Below are positions 53,814-62,730 of a DNA stretch of 64,000 bases, in pieces. Positions within the stretch are counted from its first letter, which is position 1. Every line of letters begins with the position of its first letter. Source of the DNA: Lysinibacillus sphaericus (lineage in GTDB: Bacteria > Bacillota > Bacilli > Bacillales_A > Planococcaceae); the NCBI RefSeq assembly GCF_002982115.1, contig NZ_CP019980.1, positions 3,976,001 through 4,040,000 of the forward strand, written 5' to 3'. The notes under the pieces are model-generated. The model was not told the origin of the DNA, made no database searches, and saw only the letters and a program-made list of their open reading frames with translations. A program made the position numbers and the translations under genes.

Positions 53814-55709
53814 TTAATCCTTTAATCTGTTTTTAAAATATTGCTGATTATCTAATATAAGTTTATTTGTTGGATCGTATTGTAATGCTTGTTCATTGTA
53901 ATTATTCGATATGTCATATTGTCCCAGACGGTCGTAACAAACAGCTAATTGAATATATGGTAGCCATGTCCAAGCGATATGTTCAATTAAATTCCCCTGT
54001 TTTGGTTTGTTCTTCATACTGATTGCTTGTTCATACCAATAAATAGCTTGTTCGTATTGTGAATCTGCCAAAAATTTTGCACCTAAACGACAACAACATT
54101 CTGGGCGAGGCGTGCTATAAGCGAAAGTTTTTAATAAAAAATGCAACTGTCTATCAGCATCATTCAGCATTTCATAACAATCTGCTATTTTTATACAAGC
54201 TGCAATTTCATCCTCAATCCACCCTTGTTTTGTCGCTAAAAATTGTTGATATTTATCAATGGCTTCTTTGTACAATGCATGATCTTTTAATTCATTTCCA
54301 TAATAAAACAAATCCCGTGCCGTAAATTGCTCTTGTTGCGCTTCCCTGCGCTTATAAATTTTCAAATTACGGTCTGTATAGGCTTTTTCTTTACGATGTG
54401 TAATGGCTATATTACGCTGTATAACATTCCCTTGGACAGCTAAATATTCATGTACTGCCCCAACCCATTTAAAATCGCAAGAACGTTTTACTACTCTATT
54501 TCTTTTAAGGCTATATGTTGGATTGCCATTCTCATCAAAGGCTAAATGATAATCCATCATCACACTATCCACTTCTTTATTCGTTAGTTCTTCTAGTAAG
54601 TTTAGAAAATGTATTCTTTCCCTCTCTTCTATAATATCATCTGCATCTAACCATAAAATATAATCCTTGGTGGCTTTGCTAAATGAAAAATTGCGAGCTT
54701 GTGAAAAATCATCTATCCATTCAAAATCATAAATAAGACTTGTGTATTGCTTGGCAATTTCTTTCGTTTTATCGGAGGAGCCAGTATCTACAATAATTAT
54801 TTCATCCACAAGTCCTTGAACAGAAGATAAACAACGCGCTAAAACTTGTTCTTCATTTTTGACGATCATACATAAGCTAACAGTCGCTTGTTGCTTTTTT
54901 CCAATAATGATTTCATTTTTAAATTTTTCCGCACCTAGTAGGTCTGACTCTCGATAAATATGAAAAGCAGGCAAACGAGTATCAACAAATAACGGTAATT
55001 CCAAAGCGGAAGCCCTTATGCAAAAATGTCGATCTTCTCCCCAAAACGATAAATTTTTTAGCTGTTTAAAACGAACACCCTTTAAAAGTGCTTTTCTACT
55101 TATTAATGTGCAAGCACCTAGCCCCCCTACTTCATAGATGCCTGGTACTTTTAATTTATTGATAAAAGCGGACGTTCTATTGGCAATATCGATTGGTTCT
55201 AATTTTTCGCCATTATTAATCTCGTATAATGTATATTCATCCATCATCCACACTTGAGGTAGTGCTACTTCATTTTTGTTCCACTCAGTCCAGAAAATAT
55301 TAGAGATAATGTCTTTTTGCGCATTCCATAAGTTTTGAAGTGTATTCGGATACAACATTAAATCAGAATCTATCAGTAGCAAACCATCATATTGTAATTG
55401 AATTGCATGTTCAATAATCCTATCTTTCATTTTCCCTACTTTTTCAATTAGCGAGTCGGTCCAATAATGTGTGTGTTCATCCTTCCTATAAAGTTCATTT
55501 TGCTGGTTATTTTTAATAATTTTTACACCTTCATTTTGTGATTGAAATAACGTTAAAAGTTCCGTTGATTGTTGGTCATCATTATCATCAATAAATAAAA
55601 AATCCACTTTATGCTCGTCTTTGTTTAACGACTGAAGTGAAAACAAAAAATAATCTAAAATTAAAGGTTTTTGTCGTACAGGACTAGCAATTAATATACG
55701 AGGTTTCAT
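53814..55709 (-). CDS. Double-domain GT2 glycosyltransferase with TPR tail
   Basis: A 631-residue cytoplasmic protein. Residues 1-270 form a GT-A fold with a DSDLM metal site (about 112-116) and a WGEDRHFC segment; residues 275-400 form a second GT2 domain starting VSLCMIVKNEEQVLARCLSSV with IIVDTGSSDKT and DADD (about 355). Residues 450-625 are tetratricopeptide repeats (YGNELKDHALYKEAIDKY, YEQAIYWYEQAISM, LGQYDISNNYNEQAL). The TPR part may bind a protein acceptor, so glycosylation of a surface protein is a fair guess. The ATG at 55709 follows GAAGGAG by six bases. Confidence 0.85.
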   Translation of the reverse strand: MKPRILIASPVRQKPLILDYFLFSLQSLNKDEHKVDFLFIDDNDDQQSTELLTLFQSQNEGVKIIKNNQQNELYRKDEHTHYWTDSLIEKVGKMKDRIIEHAIQLQYDGLLLIDSDLMLYPNTLQNLWNAQKDIISNIFWTEWNKNEVALPQVWMMDEYTLYEINNGEKLEPIDIANRTSAFINKLKVPGIYEVGGLGACTLISRKALLKGVRFKQLKNLSFWGEDRHFCIRASALELPLFVDTRLPAFHIYRESDLLGAEKFKNEIIIGKKQQATVSLCMIVKNEEQVLARCLSSVQGLVDEIIIVDTGSSDKTKEIAKQYTSLIYDFEWIDDFSQARNFSFSKATKDYILWLDADDIIEERERIHFLNLLEELTNKEVDSVMMDYHLAFDENGNPTYSLKRNRVVKRSCDFKWVGAVHEYLAVQGNVIQRNIAITHRKEKAYTDRNLKIYKRREAQQEQFTARDLFYYGNELKDHALYKEAIDKYQQFLATKQGWIEDEIAACIKIADCYEMLNDADRQLHFLLKTFAYSTPRPECCCRLGAKFLADSQYEQAIYWYEQAISMKNKPKQGNLIEHIAWTWLPYIQLAVCYDRLGQYDISNNYNEQALQYDPTNKLILDNQQYFKNRLKD

Positions 55710-55863
55710 GCAGTTCTCCTTCATTTGGATATTTTCAGGAAATCATACAACATACCATCCATCCATGTCTTCAATTTAGAGCCAAGTAGGAACTTCCTCG
55801 TACTATCATTATTCATCATGCATTTAATTTGTGACAAACCGTTAATATATACTTCAACTAACG

Positions 55864-55902
55864 AAAAAAGTGAAATTGACAATTGTCAATTTCACTTTTT
55901 CG
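55864..55902. terminator. terminator-like perfect palindrome after the SLH gene
   Basis: AAAAAGTGAAATTGACAATT and its complement form a palindrome of about 36 bases centred at 55883, with T runs on both sides. It lies 25 bases past the stop of the minus-strand SLH gene and resembles the stem at 42.59 and 53.72 kb in outline (GTG..ATTGA). Confidence 0.85.
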
Positions 55903-55925
55903 TATCACGATGTTCTATCGGTGAA

Positions 55926-57419
55926 TTACCACGCATTTTCCATATCTTGTTGTGTCGCTAATTCGTAATACATCGTCGTTATTCCACTTACTTCATACAT
56001 CATTCCTTGGACAAATAGCTTTTCACCATTCGTACCGTTTAGGCGAATGGCAAAAATGGTTTCACCTTTGCCAACTTTTTTAACTGTTACACCATCAGCA
56101 GCATTTTCCACATCAACAATTTTGTGATCATACAATGCTCCTGTAAATTGCTCTACGTGAACATCTTTCACAGTAAAGCCTATTTCACTCTTCGGAATGA
56201 AAACACTGCTGACTTCAACTGCTGCTGAAGTATACATTTCATAACCATCTGTTTCAGCATGAATACCTACACGTACAGATTGTCCTTTATCATCCGACAA
56301 TGTTGCAATGTAGTCACCTGCCTGCAATAACTTCAATTCATAATTGCCGCCTTTTGGAATGCTTTCTGGCTCCCAACCATCAAAATTGAATGGTTGATAG
56401 ACGTAGACTTTGTCACTTACTTCATGACCATTTGCAGTTGTTAGCTGAATATGAGACGGATTAAAGCCTAAATCCTCTTCGAAAAGTAATGCTGAACCCG
56501 GTGTAATTTCATCTGTTTGTTGGCAATCAAGTTGAAGCTTGCCATCCACTTCTGTAACGACCACTTTATATTTTTGCGTGTCAATAATCTCATAGTTTTC
56601 TTCTTTATCAATATTGTAGCTTACTAACATAAAGTGGCCAGATCCTTCACGCAATGCCTCTACCGTCAAACCATTCGTTGTTTGATGAATTTTGAAAAAT
56701 TCATGCTCCCCATCAGCCGCTATATTATCATAAGAATAGGCTTCCAATTGAGTAGCTCCAAAATCACGCGCAGCGAAACTTTGGACAACGCGATTTGCTT
56801 GTATCGCCTCTATACGATGAATAAATAATGCAAGTTGTGAACGTTTGACTGTTTCTTTTAAACCGAATGTTGTAGGTGTAATACCCTTTGTAATATTGTG
56901 TTCAAACAATGGACCTACTGCATAATACGCATCAGAGTATTTTACAATATCCGTAAACGGCAGTGTCCAATCTTCAGTATTATTACTTAATTGGAAAGCA
57001 GATGTTAACATGCTCGCTAATTGCTCACGTGTGATGGCTTGATTGACACCAAAGCTACCATCGGCAAAGCCTGTCGCAATTCCCTCATTTGCTAATGCCG
57101 CAATTGCGCCGTAGTATTCATCACTTTGCTTAACATCGGTAAATTGAGGGTCTATTACATTTTGCGTATCTAAAGCCAATAAATTTGCTAAAATTTTGGC
57201 TACTTGTCCACGTGTGACATCTGCAAACGGCTTAAATGTACCATCTGCATAACCATTAATAATCCCGCGGGTAGCTAAATCTTTCACCGCAGTTCCATAT
57301 TCTTTCGTCATATCCACATCGCTAAATCCTTCAACTGCGTGCGCTGTCGGCACTACTACAATGGCACTTGTAGCTAAAGCCGCAACGATTGCACCTTGAA
57401 ATAATTTATTTCGTTTCAT
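55926..57419 (-). CDS. Surface protein with N-terminal SLH triplet
   Basis: A 497-residue exported protein. Signal peptide about 1-28, three SLH domains at about 30-82, 90-142 and 150-205 (FADVTRGQVAKILANLL, NQAITREQLASML, KETVKRSQLALFIHR), then a strand-rich C-terminal region of about 280 residues with no domain I know. Its segments VEALREGSGHFMLVSYN, GNYELKLLQAGDYIATLSDDKGQ and the like suggest two or three Ig-like folds. It sits just downstream of the main S-layer gene, separated by that gene's terminator. Confidence 0.87.
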   Translation of the reverse strand: MKRNKLFQGAIVAALATSAIVVVPTAHAVEGFSDVDMTKEYGTAVKDLATRGIINGYADGTFKPFADVTRGQVAKILANLLALDTQNVIDPQFTDVKQSDEYYGAIAALANEGIATGFADGSFGVNQAITREQLASMLTSAFQLSNNTEDWTLPFTDIVKYSDAYYAVGPLFEHNITKGITPTTFGLKETVKRSQLALFIHRIEAIQANRVVQSFAARDFGATQLEAYSYDNIAADGEHEFFKIHQTTNGLTVEALREGSGHFMLVSYNIDKEENYEIIDTQKYKVVVTEVDGKLQLDCQQTDEITPGSALLFEEDLGFNPSHIQLTTANGHEVSDKVYVYQPFNFDGWEPESIPKGGNYELKLLQAGDYIATLSDDKGQSVRVGIHAETDGYEMYTSAAVEVSSVFIPKSEIGFTVKDVHVEQFTGALYDHKIVDVENAADGVTVKKVGKGETIFAIRLNGTNGEKLFVQGMMYEVSGITTMYYELATQQDMENAW

Positions 57420-57559
57420 TCACTCGACCCCCTACGTCTTTTCCCTATCATACTATGATAACACATGGAAATAATACTAAAAGTTTCATATTCTTCTATA
57501 GTTATGTAGTTTATAGCATTGTAGCAAAGTCAAATGTATTCATACCCGCTGTTTTTTCC

Positions 57560-57616
57560 ATTAAAAAAGCCTTGTGACTAGGATGAATCAAAAGATTTCA
57601 TCTAATCACAAGGCTA
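57560..57616 (-). terminator. S-layer gene terminator
   Basis: AGCCTTGTGA and TCACAAGGCT close a long stem with an inner pairing GATGAAATC-type arm, followed on the minus strand by TTTTTTA. Confidence 0.88.
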
Positions 57617-57622
57617 GTTATA

Positions 57623-57640
57623 ACACTAGTAAACTAGTGT
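57623..57640 (-). other. second hairpin in the 3' end of the S-layer messenger
   Basis: ACACTAGT and ACTAGTGT form a perfect 8-bp stem around AA, 22 bases past the stop codon and before the terminator. It may protect an abundant transcript from 3' decay. Confidence 0.5.
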
Positions 57641-57661
57641 ATAAAGTAACACTTCGTTTTA

Positions 57662-60600
57662 TTAAGGAGTTACAATTGTTGCTTTAAGTTCTTTTGTTGC
57701 GTTACCAACTTTAATTTTTAAAGTTACTTTAGCTTCTGTAACGCCAGCTTTTAATGTAGCTGTTGCAGCTGCAGTACCGTTACCAGCAATTGTTACATCA
57801 GTAACTTTTTCAGGTACGATTGTAACTGTTTCTGCTGCAAGTGCTTTGATTTCTTTGTTACCATATTGGTCAACAGTTGCAACGTTTACTACTACTGGAG
57901 CATCTCCTGTAGTTTTTAAGTTTGCTACAGTTGCACCAGATGCTAATGTAGCTTCTGTAATAGCTTTCGCTACGTTGTAATCAGCTAAATCTACTGATAC
58001 TGTTGATGCTGTAAAGAAGAAATCTTGTGTTTTTTCAGCGTCAGCTGAAACAACGAATTTTTGTTCTAATACTTCACCAGTTGCATTAATTGTTACTTTT
58101 AAAGTGAATTCTGTATCAATTTTGTTTGCTGCTGGAGTTGTATCAGTGTTTAAAGCTGTTTCAGCGATATTTACTTTACCTGCAGTTACAGCTTGTGGCG
58201 CAGTTAATTTACCGCCAGTTACTGTTGCTGTATATTCGTTTGGCTCAAGTGCAACTTTACCACCGTTTAATAAACCGTTAACAGTGATTTTTTTGTCAGT
58301 TGCTACTTTTGTTTTACCGATTTCAGCAATTTCGTAACCTTTGTATTCTGTACCATCAGTTACTTGTACTTTTACTTCTACAGCAGAATCAATTGTGCCA
58401 TTTTTCGTTACTAGAGCAACGTTTAATGTTGCAGTACCATTTTTAAGTGGTGTAACTTGGTTTGCACTTACTGATACTACATCAGAAGTACCAACTAATG
58501 TAACTGTTACAGGAGCTGCAGAGTTTTTCATTTCACGACCGTATTGGTCTTCAATGATTAAGTGATCTTTTGCAGTAATTGTCACTGGTGCTTGAGCAGT
58601 TGAAATTACTAATGGGTTTTTAAGTCCGCGAACTACAGTTGGTACTGCTGCAGCTTTAACATCTACAGTGATAGTAGCAACTTTGAATGTTGAAGTTTGG
58701 AATACTAATGCTTGTGTTCCAGCTGCTCCAAATGTTGTTTTGTAGTATACTTGACCGTCTTTTACTTCAAGAGCAGATTCAGCAACTGGTGTGCCGCCAA
58801 CTTTAATACCTTTGTTAGCATCAGCTAAGATTTTTTTGTTAGTGATAACATTGCCTTCTTTATCAGTAACTGTTAAAGGAATTAATGTAGCTTCGTTAGC
58901 AACTGCGATTTCTGGTTGAGAAACAGAGATTGCGTTAGTTGTAGTAGTTTCTGCCACTTTCACAGTGTATTTTGCAGATTGGCCGTTAGTTGTTGAAATT
59001 AATAATACATCAGTATCACCAGCTTTTAAGATTGATGATAAAGCAACTACTAATTTATCTTTTTCGCCAATTTTTACTTTTGTTACTTTGTTATCGATTG
59101 TTAAGTTTGTAGTGTTAGTGTTTGTAATTACTAAACCACTTGCTTTAGCAGCATCTGTAATTTCTTTACCGTATTGGTCTTTAAGGTTTAATACGATGAA
59201 TGCTTCAGAAGCTTTAGAGTTATCATTTAAAACTACTTCTTCACCTTTAGCGTTGTAAACACCCGCTACTTCAATAGAAGAAACTGTAGATTCAGCAGAT
59301 AATTTCACAGTTTTAGAAACTGAAGTACCTGTAGCAGTATCAAATAATACAACTGGTACTAAATCGCCGATTTTTTTACCTTCTACAACAGCGCCTGATA
59401 ATTTAACTACACCTTTAGCAGCATCAGCTACAACAGTTGTGTTAGCAGTATCATTTGTTTTTAAAGAAGTTGTTTTTGTAATATCTGTACCGTATTGGTC
59501 TTTCACTACGTAACCAACAGTTGCAGTTGTACCTGCAGCGAAAGTACCGTTAGATTGGATAGCTGTATCAACTACTGCTACTTCGTCTAAGATTTCGATA
59601 GAAGTAACTTTTTGAGCTTCGATTTTAACGTCGCTTGTTAATACTTTTTCAGTTAAACCAGAGATGTTTACAGTGTAATCTGCAGCTTGGAAGTTTGTAG
59701 CGCCTACTAATTGAACTGATTTTTTGTCAGCAGCCCAAGTAAGAGTTACGTTTTGCTTGAATGTACCGCGTAATAATTCAATTGTAGCTTTAGAAGTATC
59801 TTCTACTGCTTTGTTGAATTTTACTTCGATTGTTTTAGCGTTAACAGCTTTTACAGATTCTAATTTAACTTCAGCTACTTCATATGTAACTACAGCTGAA
59901 TAAGCTTTGCCTTCGATTTCGAAGTCTACTTTAGTTTCTTTGTTTTCTGGAAGTGCAGTTTCTAATTTTACAGTATGTTTTGTATCATCAGAAAGAGTTA
60001 CTTCTAATGTAGTTGCGTCAACAACTTTAGCTTCTTTTACAGTTAAAGGAGCTTCTGCAATGTTCGTGATTGTACGGTTTAAGAATGATGCGAATTGACC
60101 ACGAGTTAAAGTGTTTTTAGGGTTGAACGCTTTAACGTTTGTAAGACCAGCATATTCTAACGCGATAATTGCTTCACGGTTTTCGTTAGCTGTAGCGTTA
60201 TCTAAGTCAGTGATTGTAGATTTGAAGTCAGATTCTTTGTAATCTGCAACTAAGTCTACACCGTAAACAGTGTTGATAGCACGTACTAATACTACTGCCA
60301 TTTGTTCACGAGACATGTTTTTAGTGTACATTAATTGGTCGTTAGAACCTTTGAATACGCCAGCATCTTTAACAAGTGCTGCATATTGTAGTAATTCTTG
60401 GTCTGGAGCTGTAGTTGGTAGGTCAGTGAAACGAGCTTTTGTTGCATAGTCAGCTGGCACTTCATAACCTTCAGATACTAACCATTTACCTAAGAATTTT
60501 GTTACGTTACCGCGTGTTACTACTGCATTTGGTTTGAATGTACCGTCAGTGTAACCTCCTACGATTTTAGCGTCCGCTAATGCTAAGATTGCGTCCTTGT

Positions 60601-60715
60601 GATCACTATTTTCAATATCAGAAAAGCTTGCTGCGCTAGCTACTGGTACGATTGCTGATGCTACTAGAGCTGCTGATGCTGCGCCGACAACCCATTTACT
60701 ATATTTTTGTTTCAT
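57662..60715 (-). CDS. Major S-layer protein (putative)
   Basis: About 1017 residues, the largest SLH protein here. The ATG at 60715 follows AGGAGG by nine bases; the frame runs open upstream to 60784 without a site. A signal peptide MKQKYSKWVVGAASAALVA ends near residue 28; three SLH domains follow at about 29-80, 93-150 and 166-220 (AVVTRGNVTKFLG, KNMSREQMAVVLV, NTLTRGQFASFLN). The rest is a chain of Ig-like modules marked by DQYG motifs (VKDQYGTDIT, LKDQYGKEIT, IEDQYGREMK, TVDQYGNKEIK). The protein is poor in cysteine and rich in K, T, V, A, as lattice proteins are. Export by SecA2-SlaP and anchoring through the CsaB-modified polymer are inferred. Confidence 0.92.
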   Translation of the reverse strand: MKQKYSKWVVGAASAALVASAIVPVASAASFSDIENSDHKDAILALADAKIVGGYTDGTFKPNAVVTRGNVTKFLGKWLVSEGYEVPADYATKARFTDLPTTAPDQELLQYAALVKDAGVFKGSNDQLMYTKNMSREQMAVVLVRAINTVYGVDLVADYKESDFKSTITDLDNATANENREAIIALEYAGLTNVKAFNPKNTLTRGQFASFLNRTITNIAEAPLTVKEAKVVDATTLEVTLSDDTKHTVKLETALPENKETKVDFEIEGKAYSAVVTYEVAEVKLESVKAVNAKTIEVKFNKAVEDTSKATIELLRGTFKQNVTLTWAADKKSVQLVGATNFQAADYTVNISGLTEKVLTSDVKIEAQKVTSIEILDEVAVVDTAIQSNGTFAAGTTATVGYVVKDQYGTDITKTTSLKTNDTANTTVVADAAKGVVKLSGAVVEGKKIGDLVPVVLFDTATGTSVSKTVKLSAESTVSSIEVAGVYNAKGEEVVLNDNSKASEAFIVLNLKDQYGKEITDAAKASGLVITNTNTTNLTIDNKVTKVKIGEKDKLVVALSSILKAGDTDVLLISTTNGQSAKYTVKVAETTTTNAISVSQPEIAVANEATLIPLTVTDKEGNVITNKKILADANKGIKVGGTPVAESALEVKDGQVYYKTTFGAAGTQALVFQTSTFKVATITVDVKAAAVPTVVRGLKNPLVISTAQAPVTITAKDHLIIEDQYGREMKNSAAPVTVTLVGTSDVVSVSANQVTPLKNGTATLNVALVTKNGTIDSAVEVKVQVTDGTEYKGYEIAEIGKTKVATDKKITVNGLLNGGKVALEPNEYTATVTGGKLTAPQAVTAGKVNIAETALNTDTTPAANKIDTEFTLKVTINATGEVLEQKFVVSADAEKTQDFFFTASTVSVDLADYNVAKAITEATLASGATVANLKTTGDAPVVVNVATVDQYGNKEIKALAAETVTIVPEKVTDVTIAGNGTAAATATLKAGVTEAKVTLKIKVGNATKELKATIVTP

Positions 60716-61295
60716 GTGCAAAAACCTCCTAGATAAATTAGCCACTTTTGTGACTACGTTTCTATTATAAAAGAAGTAGAACATACATTTCTATGTGCAA
60801 TATTTGGAATGAAGGATGTGGTAATAGTTTATCTTAATTGGTTACAAATACATTTATTAGTTTATTTATAATTTGTTTTCCATCCGAATTTTGGCATACT
60901 AACGTTTCTTTTGTTCGAAAAATATACCATTTTACCCATAGATATTGAGACTTTTTCCCTTCCAATAATTTTTAAGTAAGCCAAATATCTCACTTAAAGG
61001 AATAGTGAACAAATCGTGAATTTAAGTTACAATAATATAGGTAATTTATTCATTAATTCCCTTGGAAAAATGGATTAATATTTTATGGAAACCAGAATCT
61101 AGCGATAGCTATTAAAGTAAATGGGCATTACTAGACTTCTAATAGTGGTAAAACTCGGTTTTGTGACGATTATCTCGGGTTTTGTGGCGTTTCGTTCGGA
61201 GTTTGTGGCGTTTTGCTCAAGCTTTGTGGCATTTCATACTGCTAGTCAGCGATTCACGAAGTTTTATTTTTTACAGAGATGGGGATTTGACAGAA
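60716..61295. other. non-coding gap of 580 bases between the S-layer gene and the MBOAT gene
   Basis: Near the S-layer start the leader can fold as TAGTCAC-AAAA-GTGGCTA (about 60738-60757) and a TATAAT box reads on the minus strand at 60764-60769. The middle is AT-rich. Repeat cluster E occupies 61159-61242, next to the MBOAT start. No other credible gene is seen. Confidence 0.6.
61159..61242 (+). repeat. 21-bp-spaced repeats, cluster E (four units, TTTGTGGCG type)
   Basis: TTTGTG begins at 61160, 61181, 61202 and 61223, exactly 21 bases apart; the units read TTTGTGACGATT, TTTGTGGCGTTT, TTTGTGGCGTTT and TTTGTGGCATTT. The right half (GCGATT/GCGTTT) and the phase equal those of clusters A-D, but CCC is replaced by GTG. 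It lies in the leader of the MBOAT gene, 54 bases before its ATG. Confidence 0.8.
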
Positions 61296-62720
61296 ATGGT
61301 ATTTAGTAGTCTTATTTTTTTATATGTCTTTTTGCCATTAGTGATTGTTGTGTACTTCATTTCTCCGAAGATGCTACGCAATACGATTTTACTGTTGGCA
61401 AGTTTGTTTTTTTACGCTTGGGGTGAGCCGAAATATGTGCTTCTCATGATGCTGTCCATCGTACTCAATTATGTGCTCGGTATCGTTATTGAAAACACCG
61501 CTTCCCAGTCCAAGCGCAAAACATTACTTTGGTTAGTCATTGTTAGCAACTTAGCCATCTTAGGCTATTACAAATATGCTGGCTTTTTCGTGGATATTGT
61601 CAATAATTATTTGTCGCAACCTATTGAATGGCAGGCTGTACCGCTGCCAATCGGTATTTCATTTTACACGTTCCAAGCACTTAGTTATGTAATCGACGTC
61701 TATCGAAAGGACGTAAAGGCACAGCGCAATTTTTTAGATTTATCACTGTTTATTACATTATTTCCGCAACTCGTTGCAGGCCCTATCGTTCGTTATCAAA
61801 CGGTAGCTGAACAAATTAAGAAACGTATTGCGACAGCAGAAGATTGGATGATTGGGTCGCGTCGCTTTGTACAAGGGCTGGCGAAAAAAGTACTGATAGC
61901 CAATCCGATGGGCGAAGTTGCCGATCATGTCTTTAGCTTATCAGGTGGGGATTTAACAACGGGGACTGCCTGGATTGGGATTTTAGCGTACTCCCTGCAA
62001 ATTTATTTTGACTTCTCAGGCTATAGTGATATGGCAATTGGGTTAGCACGAATTTTCGGCTTTAAATTTGAAGAAAACTTTAACTATCCATATATAGCAC
62101 AATCTGTTACAGACTTTTGGCGACGCTGGCATATCTCACTTAGCAGTTGGTTTAGAGATTATGTCTACTTCCCACTTGGTGGTAGTCGTGTTAGCCATGA
62201 ATGGAAACTATATCGTAACTTACTTGTTGTGTGGACACTTACTGGTTTTTGGCACGGGGCAAGTTGGACCTTTATGGCATGGGGCTTTTACTATGGTATC
62301 TTAATTTGCTTGGAAAAATGGGTGCTGTTGAAATGGTTGGCACGCATTCCACGTATCGTCCGACATATGTATATATTAATGATCGTAATGATTGGCTGGG
62401 TGTTCTTTAGAGCAAATGATTTTACATATGCATTTTCATTTATCAAAACGATGTTTGGGCTTTCCGATGCCGCACTGTACAATTATGAAACGATTTTACT
62501 GACAAAAGATTATGCGCTTTACTTTGTCATCGCTATTATTTTTGCCATGCCGATTTATAAGCTTTACCAAACATGGAGTGAACAAAAGGCAGCCGCTTCC
62601 CTATCATTTGACTGGGGTCTGCGCATTACACAAACCGTTTACTATGGTGCACTTTTGTTATTTATTACGATGTTTTTAGTAAACGCAACACATAATCCAT
62701 TCATTTACTTTAGATTTTAG
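61296..62720 (+). CDS. MBOAT-family membrane O-acyltransferase (PatA/AlgI/DltB-like)
   Basis: A 474-residue polytopic protein with about eleven membrane helices. MBOAT hallmarks are visible: LPIGISFYTFQALSYVIDVYR, YFDFSGYSDMAIGLARIFGF, FWRRWHISLSSWFRDYVYFPLGG and TGFWHGASWTF, where the histidine of FWHGAS is catalytic. The ATG at 61296 follows GGGGA by ten bases; an in-frame extension upstream runs through repeat cluster E and is not credible as protein. It is followed ten bases later by a DHHW protein, the usual partner that moves acetyl groups to extracellular polysaccharide. Near the S-layer gene, acetylation of the secondary wall polymer is likely. Confidence 0.92.
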   Translation: MVFSSLIFLYVFLPLVIVVYFISPKMLRNTILLLASLFFYAWGEPKYVLLMMLSIVLNYVLGIVIENTASQSKRKTLLWLVIVSNLAILGYYKYAGFFVDIVNNYLSQPIEWQAVPLPIGISFYTFQALSYVIDVYRKDVKAQRNFLDLSLFITLFPQLVAGPIVRYQTVAEQIKKRIATAEDWMIGSRRFVQGLAKKVLIANPMGEVADHVFSLSGGDLTTGTAWIGILAYSLQIYFDFSGYSDMAIGLARIFGFKFEENFNYPYIAQSVTDFWRRWHISLSSWFRDYVYFPLGGSRVSHEWKLYRNLLVVWTLTGFWHGASWTFMAWGFYYGILICLEKWVLLKWLARIPRIVRHMYILMIVMIGWVFFRANDFTYAFSFIKTMFGLSDAALYNYETILLTKDYALYFVIAIIFAMPIYKLYQTWSEQKAAASLSFDWGLRITQTVYYGALLLFITMFLVNATHNPFIYFRF

Positions 62721-62730
62721 GTGGGACATC

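Noticed and set aside
58965..59258. Several plus-strand frames opposite the S-layer gene
   Set aside because: They arise from its biased codon use; none has a ribosome site or recognisable product.
61182..61295. A 38-residue N-terminal extension of the MBOAT protein (WRF heptads)
   Set aside because: It is the translation of repeat cluster E, without a ribosome site; the ATG at 61296 gives the normal MBOAT N-terminus.
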